DNA of 64,000 nucleotides from Owenia fusiformis (Eukaryota > Annelida > Polychaeta > Sabellida > Oweniidae). The first letter of the stretch is position 1. Each line of letters begins with the position of its first letter. A model generated the notes under the pieces. It searched no databases, had not been told where the DNA came from, and worked only from the letters and a program-made list of their open reading frames with translations. Below are positions 61,505-64,000 of this stretch, piece by piece. Both the position numbers and the translations under genes were made by a program. The stretch spans positions 23,705,915-23,769,914 of the forward strand of contig CAIIXF020000001.1 in the NCBI GenBank assembly GCA_903813345.2, written 5' to 3'.

Positions 61505-63187
61505 TCACCATACTGTCCATATTAGAATCATTGTTAGTTTCAGGAAACTATTCCCAACTACTGAACTGTTTATTCTGCCAGACCCTCCAGTGTTGCCAGT
61601 AGCTTGGGCATTTGCTGTCTCATTGTTATGTGACATGTTGTTTGATTTACTTACTGTCTTGTCCTCCCTCCTGCGGTAGGCACATTCATTTTGTTCAACA
61701 TCTTGTAAAATCAGTTTCAAAGATCTCAAAAACTCCTTCTCACTTTCTGACAGCATCAACCTCCAGGGTTGGTCATCATTTGGCAGGTTGACGATCCACT
61801 GCAGGATCAATTGCATGTTGTTTCTGGAAATTCTGTGTATGATATAGCCAATGGGTTCATACATTTCAACAATGACGGCTTTGATTCTGTATATTTCATC
61901 CTGAGTTAGGATTGCGGTGCTCATTAGATTTATGTTGTAAGAGCATCTGACCATTATATCTATTCCTTTAAGCTCACATTTACCGTTAATGAAAATAAAC
62001 GGTGCTTCACATTTAAGCAAACGCACCTTGCCATGGTTTACCTCTGCCGCAGCACTGATTTTTCCAACTCCAAATTTTGATTTTAAATGTACATTCATAA
62101 CTGTCCCATTAAGTACATCACAAAGTAACATATATGAGAATTGACCAAAGTCTTCTTTGGCGCCCTTGAACATTCCATCTTGACAGCTTTGGATGTTTCG
62201 CAGGTTTTTACACTGCATGCAGTGTTTGTTCCTCACAATTGTGAACAAGGTATATTGTGGGTTGAATTCACCTCCTTCGCAATCTTCAATGATCTTGGAG
62301 TCTTTACAGGATTTGGAACATGTAGAATCTATTGGAGTACAATCAGCTGGCGCTGTACCAATAGCTTTAGGTGGTCGAGAGGTTATGTCACATGGATTAC
62401 TACTTATCCGGCCTTTTAACTTGTACAATGATAATAGAATATTGTTCCAAGTGAGTCCGTTATTAGGCAATTGTTTCATACGTTTGCAAGTAACACTTAC
62501 CTCCCAAAGTGCCATTTCTTTCACACCGTTACACAAAGCACAGAAAACATTTGGATATACAATCTTTGTGATATGATCTGTCACTGGTATTATTCCCTCA
62601 AATCCTGAGTTCATATAGCATTTGCTCATTACAGACTCATTTCTGTAGCTTGGCTTACAAGTATGTTTCATAAATGCAAACTTTTCACTTGAGATCTGCA
62701 TACAGGAGAAATCATGTGATGTCAGTTTGAAAAGCTCGCCATTGTTTCTTTTATAGTGTTGACTGAAATTGCCACACTCTGATGTGATGTCGCTACAGCA
62801 GTCTCCATATACAGAGCAAAATTCATCACATGAGCATAAACTTGTATTATAAGAGGACACATAATTGCTTCTCTCTCCACATCTCTGTCTGCATGTGTTG
62901 GAAACACAGGTTCTGTACAGACTAATATTTGTGCCACACTGCCCTATGTCTGTTGTTGTTGTATCAGCACTGTTCCCATGAGTACTGTTGCACTCACTGC
63001 TGTTCAAATAAGTACTGTTGCATTCACAGATATTGGCCAGATCGTTTTGTAGTAGGATCATAGGCTCAAAGAATAATACAGAAGATACGACACTAAATTG
63101 GAAAATTTCGAAAAAAAAGTGACCACCTTTCAAAACGTTCCTTATACAAAATGGTACCTGTTTCCCCGTGACAGATTTTGCACTCAA
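61505..63187 (-). CDS. Somatomedin-B, Cys-rich, probably GPI-anchored protein
   Basis: Open frame of 560 codons. An 8-Cys somatomedin-B domain lies at about residues 99-138 ('TCRQRCGE..CSCDEFC..GDCC'). A Cys-rich ectodomain with 'PNVFCALCNGV' follows, of the kind seen in marine invertebrate orphan and adhesion-receptor-like proteins. The C-terminus ends in a small-residue stretch 'GSGRINSSVVGNS' and a hydrophobic tail, as in a GPI signal; no 7TM domain follows. The ATG used here lies inside a MITE (63027-63629), so residues 1 to about 54 are transposon-derived. The natural N-terminus is the interrupted repeat region upstream. Function unknown. It lies on the opposite strand, probably within a REXO1 intron. 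Confidence 0.75.
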   Translation of the reverse strand: MSAKSVTGKQVPFCIRNVLKGGHFFFEIFQFSVVSSVLFFEPMILLQNDLANICECNSTYLNSSECNSTHGNSADTTTTDIGQCGTNISLYRTCVSNTCRQRCGERSNYVSSYNTSLCSCDEFCSVYGDCCSDITSECGNFSQHYKRNNGELFKLTSHDFSCMQISSEKFAFMKHTCKPSYRNESVMSKCYMNSGFEGIIPVTDHITKIVYPNVFCALCNGVKEMALWEVSVTCKRMKQLPNNGLTWNNILLSLYKLKGRISSNPCDITSRPPKAIGTAPADCTPIDSTCSKSCKDSKIIEDCEGGEFNPQYTLFTIVRNKHCMQCKNLRNIQSCQDGMFKGAKEDFGQFSYMLLCDVLNGTVMNVHLKSKFGVGKISAAAEVNHGKVRLLKCEAPFIFINGKCELKGIDIMVRCSYNINLMSTAILTQDEIYRIKAVIVEMYEPIGYIIHRISRNNMQLILQWIVNLPNDDQPWRLMLSESEKEFLRSLKLILQDVEQNECAYRRREDKTVSKSNNMSHNNETANAQATGNTGGSGRINSSVVGNSFLKLTMILIWTVW

Positions 63188-63629
63188 TTTATAGCTGAGA
63201 TCTTCATCTTTCTAGTTCTACTTGTTTGGTTAGAGTAAATAACCTATTGACGCAGTAATTCGACTTTTAATACGGCAAATATTTCTCACTTGATCCGGAC
63301 CGTTGTGTGTCCAAATATCATTGTAATGATGACGTCACATTTCTGGAACCACGGGAGCAACATTCAGATTTGGACAGACAAGAGTCCGGCGATAAAATAT
63401 CGCTGTTTTGGCCTCTTATCGACGCAGTATTGCTTGAATAACGGCCATTGGTGATAAAAAAGGTAAAGAATAACAAGACCCTTCGAATGAGGTATGATTT
63501 GTCTCATATTTTTCAGAAATGGCTCCAGAATCGTCATTTTAAAATTTGAAATTTTCTGAGGTGTCTCATCTTGAGGAAATATTATTGAGCTACTGATTCT
63601 ACTACAAAAGAATCTGGCCGGGATCTATG
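63027..63629. mobile_element. 603-bp Mutator-like MITE, copy 2, inside a coding repeat
   Basis: Same ends and length as 43028-43630 and near-identical sequence. Flanked by a perfect 10-bp direct repeat GTTGCATTCA (63017-63026 and 63630-63639). Insertion plus duplication is 613 bp, so it breaks the reading frame and adds stops. It contains TGACGTCA at 63330-63337. Long TIRs and 9-10-bp duplications are typical of Mutator-like elements. Confidence 0.92.
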
Positions 63630-63998
63630 GTTGCATTCAGTGCTGTTCCAGTGAGTACTGTTGCGCTCAGTGCTGTTCCAATGAGTTCTGTTGCGCTCAA
63701 TGCTGTTCAAATAAGTACTATTGCGCTCAGTGGTGTTCCAATGAGTAATTTTGTACTCAATGCTGTTCCAATGAGTACTGTTGCACTCAGTGCTGTTCCA
63801 ATGAGTTCTGTTATGCCCAGTGATGTTCCAGTGAGTACTGTTGCGCTCGGTGCTGTTCCAATAAGTACTGTTGTGCTCAGTGCTGTTCCAATGAGTACTG
63901 GTATACTCGGTTCTGTTTAATTGAGGAAAAGTAATGTCACTCCTTTTGCCAATATCTTTTAATTGTTTTACCTTAAATTGTTCACATAATTCTGGCAA
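63582..63998 (-). CDS. N-terminal part of the somatomedin-B gene: sequon repeat
   Basis: The open frame runs in from the window edge. Residues 'NRTEY' onward form about nine 10-residue units of consensus NSTHWNSTER (30-bp minisatellite, 63640-63915). Nearly every unit has two N-x-S/T sequons, suggesting a heavily glycosylated extracellular stalk. The frame enters the MITE and stops at 63582. The continuation after the MITE ('ECNSTYLNSSECNST') is in the frame expected if the insertion had not happened. The true start and signal peptide are beyond 64000 or unresolved. Confidence 0.7.
   Translation of the reverse strand: MPELCEQFKVKQLKDIGKRSDITFPQLNRTEYTSTHWNSTEHNSTYWNSTERNSTHWNITGHNRTHWNSTECNSTHWNSIEYKITHWNTTERNSTYLNSIERNRTHWNSTERNSTHWNSTECNHRSRPDSFVVESVAQ
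63640..63915. repeat. 30-bp coding minisatellite
   Basis: Plus-strand unit 'agtactgttgcgctcagtgc' plus 'tgttccaatg', about nine units with point differences. A further two to three units lie on the other side of the MITE (62985-63025). The 30-bp unit keeps the reading frame. Confidence 0.9.
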
Positions 63999-64000
63999 AG

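Noticed and set aside
63627-63920. Plus-strand frame of repeated SAVPMSTVAL
   Set aside because: Antisense reading of the sequon minisatellite. The minus strand carries the frame shared with the somatomedin-B gene.
60076-64000. Search for REXO1 exonuclease exons (DEDDh motifs)
   Set aside because: No exon with the expected acidic motifs was seen on the plus strand. The gene must continue past the window.

Overview
This is a window of animal nuclear DNA: AT-rich, with widely spaced short exons, consensus GT-AG splice sites and introns packed with transposon remnants. Both large genes are conserved animal genes. The GACG-type tetranucleotide satellites and the somatomedin-B/Cys-rich orphan gene suggest a marine invertebrate, most likely a lophotrochozoan such as a mollusc or brachiopod; the species cannot be fixed from the sequence. 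No bacterial, viral or CRISPR features were seen.

Two multi-exon genes dominate and are arranged head to head. On the minus strand, 44216 down to 3331, is a complete CC2D1A/CC2D1B (Lgd) homologue. I assembled 21 exons (902 codons plus stop) with four DM14 repeats and a C-terminal C2 domain; every splice phase agrees. On the plus strand, from 44444, is a REXO1-type RNA exonuclease gene. Ten exons (1,342 codons) are in the window; the exonuclease domain must lie beyond position 64000. Only 227 bp separate the two start codons, which implies a shared bidirectional promoter.

Two intronless genes sit among these. A GT11 alpha-1,2-fucosyltransferase (13624-14979, minus) lies inside the 23-kb intron 16 of CC2D1. 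A secreted, probably GPI-anchored somatomedin-B protein (61505 to the window end, minus) lies downstream of the last REXO1 exon seen. Its N-terminal coding minisatellite (10-residue units rich in N-glycosylation sequons) is interrupted by a 603-bp Mutator-like MITE with a 10-bp target duplication. A same-length copy of that MITE sits in CC2D1 intron 1.

The introns hold two foldback elements of more than 6 kb (15420-22126 and about 53506-59660), a decayed mariner (32285-33344), hairpin MITEs with clear target duplications, three copies of a 'GGCCGCCATTTTGAAA' satellite family, and a Harbinger-type Myb-like relic.

The most unusual signal is repeated duplication of 3' splice sites together with the first bases of the following exon. 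It occurs at five exons in the two genes. The extreme case is about 23 tandem copies of a 52-bp acceptor-plus-exon-start unit directly upstream of REXO1 exon 8. Each unit also reads as a frame-preserving 36-nt mini-exon bounded by AG and GTATGT, and a stray copy lies in the next intron inside the foldback element.
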